Shown here piece after piece: positions 62,507 through 64,000 of a stretch of DNA of 64,000 nucleotides. This DNA is from Yarrowia lipolytica (lineage: Eukaryota > Ascomycota > Dipodascomycetes > Dipodascales). Position numbers and translations under genes: made by a program. Position 1 is the stretch's first letter, and each line of letters begins with the position of its first letter. The stretch covers positions 248,001-312,000 of the forward strand of contig NC_090773.1 in NCBI RefSeq assembly GCF_001761485.1, in the 5' to 3' direction. The notes under the pieces are model-generated. The model did not search any database. It saw only the letters and a program-made list of their open reading frames with translations, and was not told the origin of the DNA.

Positions 62507-64000
62507 AGAGAGAGAGAGAGAACAATAGCGCCGCGGTTGATAGGCGCCGCGTTCGAAAGAGCGTTGTTAAAAAAACTCTCAGTCATTCACCGCAACTCAT
62601 CCCCAATGTCTACTGTTTGCAGTACCGGAACTGTTACAAACAAAACCTTTTTATTGAAGAGATGAACTAACGTTTTGGATCCGTTAGAATATATAGGAAA
62701 ATTGATTATGTATACTGTGACGGTCAAAATGTATCTACACTTTAGGTTAGGGGGTGAGTATCAGAGTGCAGTTGTACATACAGTATCCTGGTGAGCTGTG
62801 ATAGCGACTGTTGGAGATGTTCTATAGAGAAGGTCATATGAGACGAAAGGTTCAGTACAGCCCAATTGGTACATTTCCCCTCAAAAAATGCTCATGGGAT
62901 TAATATTTGCTGCGCTATAACGAATCAACAGTCATAGTGCCGATTCATAGGCGTGATCTGAGAAGGTGTCGTCCAAACTCGTCCTGTGTGGTGGTCGTGT
63001 GACCTAAATTTGTAATAATAATACATGTACACAATCAAAAGTCATTATATTCTCATTTCGGAGCATATTGGTGAAGAATGGGGGATTCTAGATATCCACC
63101 AAAAGTGCACCTCCAGCCGTGCGGCTAGGAAATTCGTGTGGGGGTGCGTAGGCGTGCGTGGGGGTGCGTGTAGGGGTAGTTTGAAGTTGAGCCAGAAAGA
63201 GAAGTGTTCGTCTCAATACACGCTACTGTAGTACCACCGAAATACGACTACTATCAATCAACTCCCCTTGATCTCCTGAGTTCTGTAAACCAATATGTAT
63301 GGGAATAAAGGGGTAGTATGTGCTGATCGCACACACACGGAACTGAAGTGAGTATCAACGTGCTCATTAGGTAGCTTCACGAGTCTTGTCTATCTCGGCT
63401 GAACATGTTTCCGCTGGAGTTTCACTTACCCGATATTTCGAGCTGTCTTATGATAGATATACTGCCACGGCTTTTCAAGTTATGACCCAGCTAGTACAAC
63501 TGTTCCAGACAACGTCGTTGGATATCATCTTTTAATAGCAAACATGTCTTTGATATCTCTGGTGGAAGGTCGATAGGCTCAGAGTGAGAGTCCTCTGTCA
63601 TCTGTCATCTGTCAAGGGTCCATTCTAGTCTACCAGCCAGAATGCTCTAATCGGTGCAAACGACAGGGTAGAACGACCTACGCGGGTTCTGGAACTGGTC
63701 TTAGCGGTACAAATACAGAGCTGTCATTGGATATTCGCTACTTTGTTCCATTCACCCACGGAAAGCGTCCAGATAATGTCCAAGAATCCCATCCCAGACA
63801 AACAAGTCCGTCTTGACCCCGCGTGTCGCAAGTGAGCCAAGGCTGGTAGCCCGAACTGAAACTGGTTGCTAAGTAAGAAGACTCTTCTTATGTAGAAGTG
63901 TTCTCGTCAAGCCAGTCGTCGTCTGAGCGAAAGTTGGATGGGATGGGATGCACTTTAAGCCCAATAGTGAGTGCTCATTCCCAGAAGTCCTGATTGTTTC
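62507..64000. other. Gene-free right end
   Basis: About 1.5 kb after the GH76 gene with no supportable gene. A short GA repeat follows the stop at about 62507-62520 and a G-rich stretch lies at 63138-63176. A gene could start beyond the edge. Confidence 0.4.

Overview
The window looks like nuclear DNA of the oleaginous yeast Yarrowia lipolytica. The grounds are a near-complete L1-type LINE matching what I know of the Ylli element, introns in which a CTAAC branch point sits four bases from the 3' splice site, GTGAGT donors, widely spaced genes and many CACGTG boxes. The species call is an inference from memory, not a database match.

I support 13 well-founded protein genes, two weaker small ones, a two-ORF LINE with two 5'-truncated relatives, and two near-identical solo LTRs plus an older LTR relic. 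Left end (1-4.2 kb): decayed coding-like DNA, two small genes ending in a PPxY motif, and LTR fossils. 4.2-10.2 kb: an App1-like phosphatidate phosphatase (-) and a membrane-anchored GDSL/SGNH hydrolase (+), divergently transcribed. 10.2-20.5 kb: mostly gene-free, holding a transketolase-like pseudoenzyme and a truncated LINE copy. 20.5-23 kb: a large Ser/Thr-rich secreted protein with a thrice-repeated peptide and Kex2-type sites. 23-28.7 kb: gene-free except for a second truncated LINE copy.

28.7-38.5 kb: UDP-glucose dehydrogenase (-), a Yvc1-type vacuolar TRP channel (+), the GINS subunit Psf3 (-, three exons, assembled here by hand) and a BTB/POZ protein (+). 39.3-45.9 kb: the LINE with both ORFs open. 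46-51 kb: an EutQ-like cupin (-) and a Zn2Cys6 transcription factor (-). 51-55 kb: gene-free, with short tandem repeats and a diverged piece of the 3' end of 18S rDNA. 55-62.5 kb: threonine dehydratase ILV1 (-), a haloacid-dehalogenase-like protein (+), a solo LTR and a GPI-anchored GH76 (Dfg5/Dcw1) protein (+).

The genes do not form one pathway. Housekeeping functions (isoleucine synthesis, DNA replication, vacuolar calcium release) are mixed with cell-surface ones (GH76, mucin-like protein, possibly UDP-glucuronate supply). The least ordinary items are the transketolase-like protein lacking its cofactor residues, the Kex2-punctuated repeat protein, the dispersed CTAC-NN-GTAG and TACAGTA-NN-TACTGTA words in intergenic DNA, the 18S relic, and single-base expansions in both truncated LINE copies.
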